Shown: positions 8,506-16,500 of the stretch, one piece after another | How positions within the stretch are numbered: position 1 is the first letter of the stretch | How the letters are laid out: each line of letters opens with the position of its first letter | Origin: Armatimonadota bacterium | GTDB lineage: Bacteria > Armatimonadota > Zipacnadia > Zipacnadales > VGFC01 | Reading direction: 5' to 3' | DNA: 36,240 nt | Assembly: GCA_016869045.1 (NCBI GenBank) | Contig: VGFC01000022.1 | Span: 1-36,240, forward strand | Program-made: the position numbers and the translations under genes | Notes under the pieces: generated by a model | The model's input: the letters and a program-made list of their open reading frames with translations, nothing else | What the model was told of the DNA's origin: nothing | The model's database searches: none

Positions 8506-9495
8506 ATGCGACACTTCATCCTCGCCTCTCTCGTCCTCAGCCTCATCGCCGTGCTCTGCGGCTGCCCCAAGCCACCCGAGGAGAAGTCCCTAGGCCCGGC
8601 CGTCGCGCCGAAGACCTCGACCCCGGCGCCCACCGGCAGCAAGATCGGCCTCTCGGTACTAACGATGACGAACCCGTTCTTCAAGGACATCGCGGACGCG
8701 ATGGCGGACGAGGCGGCAGAGAGCGGGTACGAGGTGATCACTGTCAGCTCCGAGCAGGACCCGGCCAAGCAGTTCAGTCAGGTCCAGGACTTCATCGTTC
8801 AGAAGGTCAGCGCGATCGTCCTCACGCCGGCCAGCTCGCAGGCCGTGGGCACCGCGATCAAGGAGGCGAACAAGGCGGGCATCCCCGTCTTCACCGCCGA
8901 CATCGCGAGTCTGTCCGATGAGGGCGAGGTTGTCTGTCACATCGCCACGGACAACTACAGCGGCGGGCGCGAGGCCGCGAAGGCGATCATGAAGGCCCTC
9001 GGCAACAAGGGCAAGGTCGCCATCATCGACCACCCCGAGGTCGAGTCGGTGATCCTCCGCACGAAGGGCTTCCGCCAGGAGCTGAAGGAGGCGAAGAGCC
9101 CCATCGAGATCGTGGGTGCCTGGCCCGGCAAGGGCTCCAAGGACGAGTCCTTCAAGGTCGCCCAGGACATCCTCACGGCCCACAAGGACCTCAACGGCAT
9201 CTTCGCGATCAACGACCCCTCGGCCCTCGGCGCGTGCGCGGCCATCGAGAAGGCCGGGCTGACCGGCAAGATCAGCGTCGTCGGCTTCGACGGCCAGCTG
9301 GAGGGGAAGAAGGCCATCCTGGAGGGGAGGATCTACGCCGACCCGATCCAGTTCCCCGACCAGATCGGGCGCCAGACAGTGCAGACGATCCTGAAGTACC
9401 TCGGTGGCGAGGAGGTCGAGCCCGAGGTCCTCATCCCCACCAAGCTCTACTACAAGGCCGACGCCGAGCAGGACCCGGCGCTCAAGGCTGGGTAG
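8506..9495 (+). CDS. Sugar ABC transporter substrate-binding lipoprotein (RbsB type)
   Basis: 329 residues; AAGGAG lies upstream of the ATG. A signal peptide ends in LCGC with lipid Cys20, then a Pro/Thr-rich linker. The mature part is a type-1 periplasmic binding protein: NPFFKDIADAMADEA after strand 1, VSAIVLTPASS, TADIAS, ATDNYSGGREAAKAI, NGIFAINDPSALGA and VVGFDGQ are hallmarks of the ribose/fructose cluster. It should bind a monosaccharide and deliver it to the permease encoded next. Coming straight after GH32, fructose is the best guess for the ligand, by context only. A palindromic element (9520-9582) separates it from the permease gene. Confidence 0.92.
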   Translation: MRHFILASLVLSLIAVLCGCPKPPEEKSLGPAVAPKTSTPAPTGSKIGLSVLTMTNPFFKDIADAMADEAAESGYEVITVSSEQDPAKQFSQVQDFIVQKVSAIVLTPASSQAVGTAIKEANKAGIPVFTADIASLSDEGEVVCHIATDNYSGGREAAKAIMKALGNKGKVAIIDHPEVESVILRTKGFRQELKEAKSPIEIVGAWPGKGSKDESFKVAQDILTAHKDLNGIFAINDPSALGACAAIEKAGLTGKISVVGFDGQLEGKKAILEGRIYADPIQFPDQIGRQTVQTILKYLGGEEVEPEVLIPTKLYYKADAEQDPALKAG

Positions 9496-9519
9496 CCAAT
9501 GGCCGATCGCGCGGAACAT

Positions 9520-9582
9520 GGAATTCGGGGACATGACCCAATTCGCGCCGTTTGCGAATTGGGATCGTGTCCCCGCAATTCC
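9520..9582. repeat. REP-like long imperfect inverted repeat
   Basis: The left arm (9520-9546, starting GGAATTCGGGGACA) and the right arm (9554-9582, ending TGTCCCCGCAATTCC) pair almost throughout with two one-base bulges, leaving a 7-nt loop. The AATT-rich ends contrast with the surrounding GC-rich DNA. It resembles the dispersed palindromes mobilised by REP-associated tyrosine transposases. It lies between the binding-protein stop and the permease start and could attenuate or terminate the transcript there. Confidence 0.75.
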
Positions 9583-9593
9583 ACCTACTCACC

Positions 9594-10922
9594 ATGAACC
9601 ACCGCCTCCTCGCCAACTACGGGATGCTGCTCGTCCTCGTGCTCCTGTGCGGGTACTACAGCTGCGCGACCTGGAACGAGCAATACCCGAGCGGGGGCAA
9701 GGCCGGCCGGCAGTTGGCGGAGGCCCTGGCGCGCACCCACCGCCCGCAGGCCAGCGTGTTCGTCGTCGGCGGGGCGGACGCCGAGGATCAGCAGTTTGTG
9801 ACCGAGGCCCGGCGAGCGCTGGAGGCCGAGGGGATCGAGGTTGTCGCAAGCGCCGGCGCCGCCCCTCCCGCCGTGCTGAACCAGATCGACGGGCTGAAGC
9901 GCACCAGCAGGCTGCCCACGGTATTCGTCGCGAGCGCGCAGGCGGCCCGGTGGGACCTCTGGCAGACGCTGCCCCAGCGCTTCCCCCAACTTGCGAACGC
10001 GAAGGTCGTCTCGCCTCAGAGCTACCGTTTCCCGGACTTCCTGCGCCCGGCCAACCTGCTGGCCATCGCCGACCGCATCGTCGTGATCGCCATCGTCGCC
10101 ATCGGCATGACGATGGTCATCATCACCGGCGGGATCGACCTTTCGGTCGGCAGCCTCATCGCGCTTTCGGCCGTGTTCGCGACCGTGCTGATCCGTAGGT
10201 TCGCCGGCGCGCAATCCGCCAGCGCCGCCGGGATGGTCCTCTGTTGCCTGGCGGCCATTGCGCTCTGCGGAGCCGTCGGCGCCTTCTCCGGAGCGATGGT
10301 GTCGGGCTTTCGCATCCCGCCCTTCATCGTGACTCTCGCCATGATGCTCGTCGCGAGCGGCCTAGCCTTCACTCTCGCCAGCGGCCAGTCCGTCTACCAG
10401 GTTCCCGCCTCCATCGACTGGCTCGGACGCGGCACAAGCCTCTTCGGCCTGCCGAACACGGTCATCCTGATGGCGGCTCTCTACGCGGGTGCGCACCTGT
10501 TGATGACGCGCACGGTCCTGGGCCGCCGCATCTACGCGGTCGGCGGCAACCCCGAGGCCGCGCGCCTGTCCGGCGTGCCCGTCGCTAAGGTCATCCTGTT
10601 CGTGTACACCGCCTGCGGCTGCCTCGCGGGCCTTGGCGGCATCGTCCAGGCCTCGCAGTTGCAGAGCGGCGCGCCGACCTATGGTGTGATGTACGAGCTG
10701 TACGTGATCGCGGCGGTTGTCGTCGGCGGCACCACCCTCGCCGGCGGCACCGGCCGCGTGCTCGGCACGCTCATTGGCGCGTTCATCATCGCGGTCATTC
10801 AGAATGGCATGAACCTTACCGGCGTCGAGAGCTATACGCAGAAGGTCGTCATGGGCCTCGTGATCCTCGGCGCCGTCCTGCTCGACCAGTTGCGCAACCG
10901 CGGCTGGAAGCGCAGCCTGTAG
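9594..10922 (+). CDS. RbsC-family sugar ABC permease with a large insertion after the first membrane helix
   Basis: 442 residues from the ATG at 9594. No strong ribosome binding site is visible; an upstream TTG at 9552 would place the start inside the hairpin. TM1 covers about residues 9-27. The usual family element (YRFPDFLRPANLL, then GMTMVIITGGIDLSVGS) begins only near residue 144. Between them is a soluble insert of about 115 residues with alternating strands and helices (VFVVGGADAEDQQF, EGIEVVASAG, LPTVFVASAQAA). The rest is a normal permease with FRIPPFIVTLAMM, AVGGNPEAARLSG and VVVGGTTLAGGTG. It should import the sugar captured by the preceding lipoprotein. No ATP-binding subunit is encoded in the window. 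Confidence 0.9.
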   Translation: MNHRLLANYGMLLVLVLLCGYYSCATWNEQYPSGGKAGRQLAEALARTHRPQASVFVVGGADAEDQQFVTEARRALEAEGIEVVASAGAAPPAVLNQIDGLKRTSRLPTVFVASAQAARWDLWQTLPQRFPQLANAKVVSPQSYRFPDFLRPANLLAIADRIVVIAIVAIGMTMVIITGGIDLSVGSLIALSAVFATVLIRRFAGAQSASAAGMVLCCLAAIALCGAVGAFSGAMVSGFRIPPFIVTLAMMLVASGLAFTLASGQSVYQVPASIDWLGRGTSLFGLPNTVILMAALYAGAHLLMTRTVLGRRIYAVGGNPEAARLSGVPVAKVILFVYTACGCLAGLGGIVQASQLQSGAPTYGVMYELYVIAAVVVGGTTLAGGTGRVLGTLIGAFIIAVIQNGMNLTGVESYTQKVVMGLVILGAVLLDQLRNRGWKRSL

Positions 10923-10931
10923 CCGTACGAG

Positions 10932-10961
10932 CAATCGGAGGACAGGCATTCCTGTTGATTG
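10932..10961 (+). terminator. Weak hairpin after the permease gene
   Basis: CAATC and GATTG flank an inner ACAGG-CATT-CCTGT stem directly after the permease stop. The stem is interrupted and lacks a clear T-run, so termination here is only a possibility. Confidence 0.3.
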
Positions 10962-11169
10962 CCAGCATGCGTAACGCTCGTTACGATGGGTGGGAATGTG
11001 ACAGAGGAACAGCCTCCGCTGCCCCAAACCACCCACTACATCCTAAATGAGCGCCTTTGGTGCCGTTGATGATGTCAACGGGCATCTCACGCACCCATCG
11101 CGTCTAGGGATGCTCCACGTCTGGAGCGGGCCTCAATGATGAGCAAGCGTTACGCTGGTTTGGCAAACC
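10959..11169. promoter_or_regulatory. Palindrome-rich region before the deacetylase gene (possible regulatory leader or MITE-like element)
   Basis: The 287-bp gap has no supported gene but holds five perfect inverted repeats. They are CGTAAC-GCTC-GTTACG (10970-10985), CCGTTGA-N5-TCAACGG (11063-11081), GCTCCA-CGTC-TGGAGC (11112-11127), AGCGTTACGCT (11146-11156) and GGTTTGGCAAACC (11157-11169). A nested stem also lies at 10988-11034 (GGGTGG/CCACCC enclosing GAGG/CCTC). The word GCGTAACGCT occurs at 10969-10978 and in reverse complement at 11146-11155. TTGCCA lies outside each copy (10959-10964 and, reversed, 11161-11166), giving a terminal-inverted-repeat appearance. Operators for a regulator, a structured leader RNA and a small dead mobile element all fit. 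Confidence 0.5.
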
Positions 11170-11209
11170 ACATTCCTGCCCGTCCGCGCCCCTGTAGGAG
11201 GCACTTGCC

Positions 11210-12151
11210 ATGCGACGTCTCATCGTCACCGTGGATGACGCCGGCGGGCTCATCCAGGACCTCACGCAGTTCCGCCGCGCCCAGAGCTTCTTCGACGGGG
11301 AAGGCGTCCCCGCGACCTACTTCGTGGTGCCGCGCGGCGGCGAGTTGGAGGGGCCGCATGGCCCCGCAGGGGCCATCCGGCCCGACGTATGGGAGATGGA
11401 CCGCCAGCCCGAATGGCTGGCGTTGGCGCACGCAGCCCGAGACCGGGGCGATGACTTCCAGCTCCACGGGCTCGACCACGGAACGTGTGAGTTCGGCCCG
11501 TATCCGGCCTTCGTCCGCGCTCTGAGCCGGGAGGACCCTGAGCCCCTCCTGGTGCAAGACCGTGAGCAGTACGGTCACCTCTGGCGGCGCGACCTCTTCG
11601 TCGAGAGGCTCAAGGCCGCGATCGGCATCTTCGAGCGCGCCTTCGGTCGCCGGCCGGATGCCTTCCGTGGCGGCGCCCTGTCGCAGTCACCCCCGCTGCA
11701 CGAGGCTCTGACCGATGTCGGCATGAGGTATGTCTCGAACAAGGTCGTGGACCCGCGCGGCTGGAAGTATATTCTCGAGGAGTACGACGACCCCGGCGAC
11801 TGGGACCCGGAAGTGCCGCCTGCGCCGTACTGGCTGACGCCAGAGATCATCAACCTCCCGATCATCAGCGAGTACGCCTGGTACCTCACGCCGGAGAAGA
11901 TCGAGCCGCACCTCGCGCTCGCGATCGAGGACCTCGGGCGCGTCTACGACGCCGGGGGCGTGTTCATTCTCGTCTGTCACGTTCAGTGTGTGGGCGCCGA
12001 AGACTCCTACGCGCGCGACCTGCTGCATCGCTTGCTGGCCGCAGCGCGGGACGACTTCGGCGTGACGTTCGGCACCATCCGCGAACTCGTTGCCGACATC
12101 GAGGCCGGCGCCATGCCGGTGATTCAGGGAGACCAAACCCATGGGCATTGA
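11210..12151 (+). CDS. Polysaccharide deacetylase-like (NodB/DUF2334-like) protein
   Basis: 313 residues; GTAGGAGG precedes the ATG. There is no signal peptide, so it acts in the cytoplasm. NodB-type motifs are visible: VTVDDAG (Asp9/Asp10) at the end of strand 1, HGLDH (His86, His90) as the metal-binding His pair, FRGG (about 152-155) as the usual Arg motif, and CHVQC near the C-terminus where the catalytic His of motif 5 is expected. It should remove an acyl group from an N-acylated sugar or related metabolite using a divalent metal. The gene overlaps the aminotransferase gene by 11 bp, so the two are translated together and probably serve one pathway, perhaps amino-sugar or nucleotide-sugar modification. 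Confidence 0.8.
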   Translation: MRRLIVTVDDAGGLIQDLTQFRRAQSFFDGEGVPATYFVVPRGGELEGPHGPAGAIRPDVWEMDRQPEWLALAHAARDRGDDFQLHGLDHGTCEFGPYPAFVRALSREDPEPLLVQDREQYGHLWRRDLFVERLKAAIGIFERAFGRRPDAFRGGALSQSPPLHEALTDVGMRYVSNKVVDPRGWKYILEEYDDPGDWDPEVPPAPYWLTPEIINLPIISEYAWYLTPEKIEPHLALAIEDLGRVYDAGGVFILVCHVQCVGAEDSYARDLLHRLLAAARDDFGVTFGTIRELVADIEAGAMPVIQGDQTHGH

Positions 12152-13295
12152 TCGTTTCGACGGGCCGGAGATCGACTACCTGCGGGACGTGCTGGAATCG
12201 TGCAAACTCTCGGGCCGCTCCGACCGCTACCACGGCAAGCTCGAGGCCGCCTTCGCGGAGGCCTTCGGCGTCAAGCACGCCATCGCGGCGAACGCGGCGA
12301 TGTCGCTGCTCATCTCGTCGGTCTACGCCGCGGGCGCCGGCGCGGGCGACGAGGTGCTCTGCGATCCCCTCGTTCAGTTCCACGCGATCGGCGCGCTCTG
12401 GATGAACGCACATCCCACGTGGGCCGACGTCTGCCCGGACACGTGGCTCATGGACCCCGCGTCCGCCCGCGCGCACATCACGCCGCAGACGAAGGCCATC
12501 TGCGTCACCCACCTCTGGGGGCTGCCGGCGGAGGTGGACGCGCTGCGGCAGGTTGCCGACGAGCATGGCGTCATCCTCATCGAGGACTGCGCCCATGCGA
12601 TGTTCCTGCCGTACAAGGGCAAGTACGCCGGCACTTGGGGCCACATCGGGGTCTTTAGCTTCTGCCAAGGCAAGCACATGACGACCGGCGACGGCGGCAT
12701 CGCGCTCACCGACGACGACGAACTCGCGACCCGCATCCGCAGCGTCACCTGCTTCGGCGAGTCCCCGCCCGAGCTGGCCACCGTCTTCCGCATGACCGAG
12801 ATGCAGGCCGCAGTCGCACTCGCACAACTGGAGAAGGTCAAGGGCTACATCGAGGTCTACCAGAAGTCCTACGCTCACCTATCGGAGGCCCTCGAGGGTT
12901 GCATCTGGCTGCAGCCTCGCGCCATCAAGCCCGGCTGCGGCAACTCGCCGTACATCTTCTCCTTCCTCTTCCGTGGCGAGCAGGCGGGCATCGACCTCGA
13001 CGCTTTCAAGCACGCGCTGTTCGAGACGGGCGAGAACTTCAACATCGGCTTCACGCAGGTGCCCGCCTACAAGTACAAGCTCTTCACCCAGCCGATGGCC
13101 TACCAGAACAAGGGCTGCCCGCTGCATCGGTGCCCCTACTACGAGGGCAGCTACGAGTACCGCGACGGTCTCTGCTCGAACGCCGAAGCGATTCTGCCAC
13201 GCCTGGTGAACGTCAACTGCATGATCCCCGAGGCGGACGCCCAGCGCATCGCGGGGGCACTGCGGCGAGCCATCGAGCAGGTCGAGGGCGCATGA
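12141..13295 (+). CDS. DegT/DnrJ/EryC1/StrS-family PLP-dependent aminotransferase
   Basis: 384 residues, standard length. The ATG lies inside the end of the deacetylase gene and is preceded by a GGGAG-like site. Family motifs are in order: ANAAMSLLISS near residue 50, IEDCAHA (Asp149, contact to the PLP ring nitrogen), VFSFCQGKHMTTGDGG with Lys178 as the PLP lysine, and FRMTEMQAAVALAQLEK. A Cys-rich stretch (GCPLHRCPYYEG) is a variant of a pattern seen in StrS-type proteins. Usual substrates are keto-sugars attached to nucleotides or free keto-inositols. With a deacetylase-like partner, making or remodelling an amino sugar is the likely job. The ATGA overlap with the next small gene signals translational coupling. 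Confidence 0.92.
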   Translation: MGIDRFDGPEIDYLRDVLESCKLSGRSDRYHGKLEAAFAEAFGVKHAIAANAAMSLLISSVYAAGAGAGDEVLCDPLVQFHAIGALWMNAHPTWADVCPDTWLMDPASARAHITPQTKAICVTHLWGLPAEVDALRQVADEHGVILIEDCAHAMFLPYKGKYAGTWGHIGVFSFCQGKHMTTGDGGIALTDDDELATRIRSVTCFGESPPELATVFRMTEMQAAVALAQLEKVKGYIEVYQKSYAHLSEALEGCIWLQPRAIKPGCGNSPYIFSFLFRGEQAGIDLDAFKHALFETGENFNIGFTQVPAYKYKLFTQPMAYQNKGCPLHRCPYYEGSYEYRDGLCSNAEAILPRLVNVNCMIPEADAQRIAGALRRAIEQVEGA

Positions 13296-13525
13296 GCGAC
13301 CTCTCCCGCCTCTCCGACGAGAACTCGAACCGCATCTTCGCGATCGTCGAGGAGTTGCAGCCCGTCAGCGCACAACGCGTGCGGGAGGAGCTGGAGCGCC
13401 GCCACGACCTCTCAGCGCCCCTGGAGCAGGTGACGCGCTACATGGAGTTTCTACGCTCGGGCTTCCCGCGCAAGCTCGCCCATGCCGGCCCGGAGCTGTG
13501 GATCGTCGTGGACTTGGGGCCGTAG
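13292..13525 (+). CDS. Small winged-helix-like protein (77 residues)
   Basis: The ATG overlaps the aminotransferase stop (ATGA). Three predicted helices (ENSNRIFAIVEEL, SAQRVREELERRH, PLEQVTRYMEFLRS) followed by a strand (PELWIVV) match the outline of a small winged-helix DNA-binding domain. I know no named family for it. It may regulate its own operon or act as an accessory subunit of the aminotransferase. It is the last plus-strand gene before the convergent block. Confidence 0.65.
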   Translation: MSDLSRLSDENSNRIFAIVEELQPVSAQRVREELERRHDLSAPLEQVTRYMEFLRSGFPRKLAHAGPELWIVVDLGP

Positions 13526-13546
13526 TCGTTGACGTCCCCTGGGACC

Positions 13547-13563
13547 GCCACCGTCTCGGTGGC
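13547..13563. terminator. Hairpin between convergent genes
   Basis: GCCACCG-TCT-CGGTGGC is a perfect 7-bp stem with a 3-nt loop, placed between the plus-strand small gene (ends 13525) and the minus-strand gene ending at 13579. Its position suits a bidirectional terminator, although T-runs are absent on both sides. Confidence 0.55.
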
Positions 13564-13578
13564 AGCCGGTGCCGTCTC

Positions 13579-16500
13579 TCATTCAAACGCTACCGACGCC
13601 GACGCCAGCGTCTCGCTCAACGCGCCCCCCACGAGGTTCGCGCGGAACACCACCGGGTAGCCCTCGGGCTTGAACTTCCCTGTCCCCGGTCCGACGGTCA
13701 CTTCCCCCACCCATACGCAGTTCGCGTCGTCCAGCGGGAAGAGCTGCACATACCCCTCGCCGTTGACCGCGAGCGGGCTATAGTTCGGACCGGTCAGCAC
13801 TTCGACCGTCGCGTCCTGCGCAGGCTTCTGCAGGTGCACTTCGAAGTGCAGCGTGTCGCCGGGCTTGATCGCCTCCGGCAGCGGCGTGCCGTCGGCCATG
13901 GTCACGATCAGCCCGTCGAGCGGCAGATCGACCAGGCGCAGCCCGTCATAGGTGAACTGCGGGCCGGGGGTCACGGTGCCATCGGGGTTCTTGGCGGAGC
14001 CCGCGGTGCTTAGCACGATGAAGCACGTCTTGTCCGTGCCGTTCTCGTAGGCCTCGTTGATGTAGTGCGTATCGACCGTGTAGAGACCCGGCCGATTCGT
14101 GTTCAGCGCTCCGCGATAGCCGGGCTTGCCCGACGAGTTGCTGAAGCCCACGCTCGTGAACTTGTAGCCCTCGCCCACGATGTCCCTCAGCTTCACCTGG
14201 AAGAAGCGATAGGCCGGGTCATAGGGGAAGATGTGGCTCATCGAGTCCCAGCCCTGTGCGTTGGCGCACGCGACCTTGAGCCCGCCGCCCGGGAGCGCCT
14301 CGGTCAGGAACGTATCCTGCTTCACCCACTTCGTATCGTTCCCGTCCCAGTTGTACTTCGGCGCGGTCTCGAAGTGGCTGAAGTCCTCCTCCCACAGGGC
14401 CTTCCCTTCGCCGTCGAACAAGGGCTTCACGTCCGGCCTCGGTGGCGCGGCAACCACTTCGACGGGCGTCACTGCGCCCTCTCCCGCCTCCGTGTACGCC
14501 TCGATCTCCGACAGCACCGGCGCCGTCGGTGCACCCTCGACCGTCCTCACAGCGCTCGCCGTGAACCGCAGCTTCAGGCACGGCACCGCGGGCTTGAGGT
14601 TATGCGTGACCACGGTCTGCGTGTTGCCTGTCACGCTCGCGCGGCACGTCCGCCCGCCCGACGCCGTGAACTCCAGCTCGTAGTCGCTGATGTTCGGCGT
14701 GTACAGCACCACGCGCCCGATGTCGGCCGCCTCCTTCAGTGTGAGGGTGATCCACGACGGTCTACCTCCCGCGTGGGACGCATACCACCCGAGGTCGTCG
14801 GTGATCCCGTTGATTGCGTAGTAGTAGTACTGCTCGAACCACGGCGCGTAGTACCCCTCCGAGCAGCGCGCGAGCGTGCCCCGCGTCCAGTGCAGCAGGT
14901 TGCCGGGCCTCGCCGAGTCCTTCTCGCGCTTCGCCAGCTCATCGACGATGCTCTCTACCGTCGGCAGGTCCCGCGCCTTGGGGTCATCGGTGTAGATGTG
15001 CACATCCCCCTCGGCGAAGTGGTCGCGGAACGTGCCTTCTTCCAGCGCAACCTCGCGGCCCTCGGACATCACGATCAGGCTCTTCAGCCGCCTCAGTGGC
15101 GCCCAGCTCACACTCGCGTCCACGGCTCCCGGCTTGTGCTGGACGAGCACCAGGTACATATGCCCGCCGACCTCCCGGGCCCACGCCGCCAGTTCCGGCG
15201 CGCCCTCCACCGTCGGGCCTTCCGTCGGCGCCGGTGTCAGGATGGCCGTCTCCAGGAAGCGCAGCTCCCGCCATACCGGCGGCAGGCCGTAACGGTATTC
15301 GATCTCGGGCATGAAGAAGGGCGAGGTGTATGCCGTGAAGCCCTTCGCGCCGTACGCGATCGACGCGAAGTACTGGTTGCGGAACACGCGGTAGGGGTAC
15401 GGCGGCGCAGTCCCCATCTCCTGGTTCATGTGCGTCTGGCCTGTCGAGTGCCAGAGCGTCACATAGGTCGTCTTGCCCCGCGACGCGACCTCGTTCACCT
15501 TCTTCAGGAAGTTCGGCACATAGTCCCACTCGGGCGAGTACGGGTCGGGGTCGATCACGTCCGCGCACTTGTAGCCGTGGGTCACGATCCCATCGATGGT
15601 ATCGTTGGTGACGAACACCGGGTGGTATGGGTCGATCTCGGCGAGGTACTGGTAGTAGGCCTCCAGGTACGAGGAGCGGCAGTTGTGGATCTCCGGCTCA
15701 TCCGCGATGTAGTACCCGAGCAGCCCCGGCTCGCCCTTCACGCACTCCACCAGCTCCCGCGCCATGCGCTTCACATCCTCGCTGGGCTCGTCCAGCCGTT
15801 GGTACTCGTCCTGCGTCGGCCGCAGGGCCTCCTTGCCCGCCTGCCAGAGGTTGAAGGAGTAGAACAGCCGCCCGTTCTCCACCGAGACGATCGAGTACGT
15901 GCCGCGTTCCTCGAAGGCCTTCCTCACCGGCGACGCATCCGGAACGGTCAGCACTACCGGCGTCTCGACGTCCTGTAGCGCGACCACCTCCGCGCGCGGG
16001 TCCTCGGTCGGGATGTTGCCGTACCAGCCGATGGGCATGATCGGCTTCCCGTCCACCAGCACGTTGCGGTTCTCGTCGATCCGCACCTCGTGCCCCGCCG
16101 GCGGCGGGAGCTTCCTCAGCCTCGTCTCCGCGCTCGCCTGGTCCTTCCCGTCCGCTCCCACGGCCCTCACCACCAGCATGTACGTGCCGACCACCAGGTC
16201 ATCCGCCGCCATGCGGATTGGCTTGCCCAACCCGCCGACTGCCACGCGCCCCTGCGCCACGACCGTACCCGTCACGAGCGTCAGCGCGTACCGCACCTCC
16301 GCGGCCGCCTGCCTCACCTGCGCCGACAGTTCGACCTCGAACTCTATCTCCTTCAGCCCCTCGCTGGCGTAGATGCAGTTGCGGTAGCACGGCTTCAGCA
16401 CCGTGACTGTGATGGGCCGGTACTCGCTCGATAGCGACTTCACTACCGCCCGCAGCAAGTCCCCGTCTCCATCCCGCAGCGCGAAGACGACGTTCGTCTC

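Noticed and set aside
14065-15978. A 637-codon plus-strand frame opposite the CBM9/TIM-barrel gene
   Set aside because: Same shadow pattern (Arg/Leu/Val/His-rich, no domain), no ribosome binding site, and fully inside a real gene.
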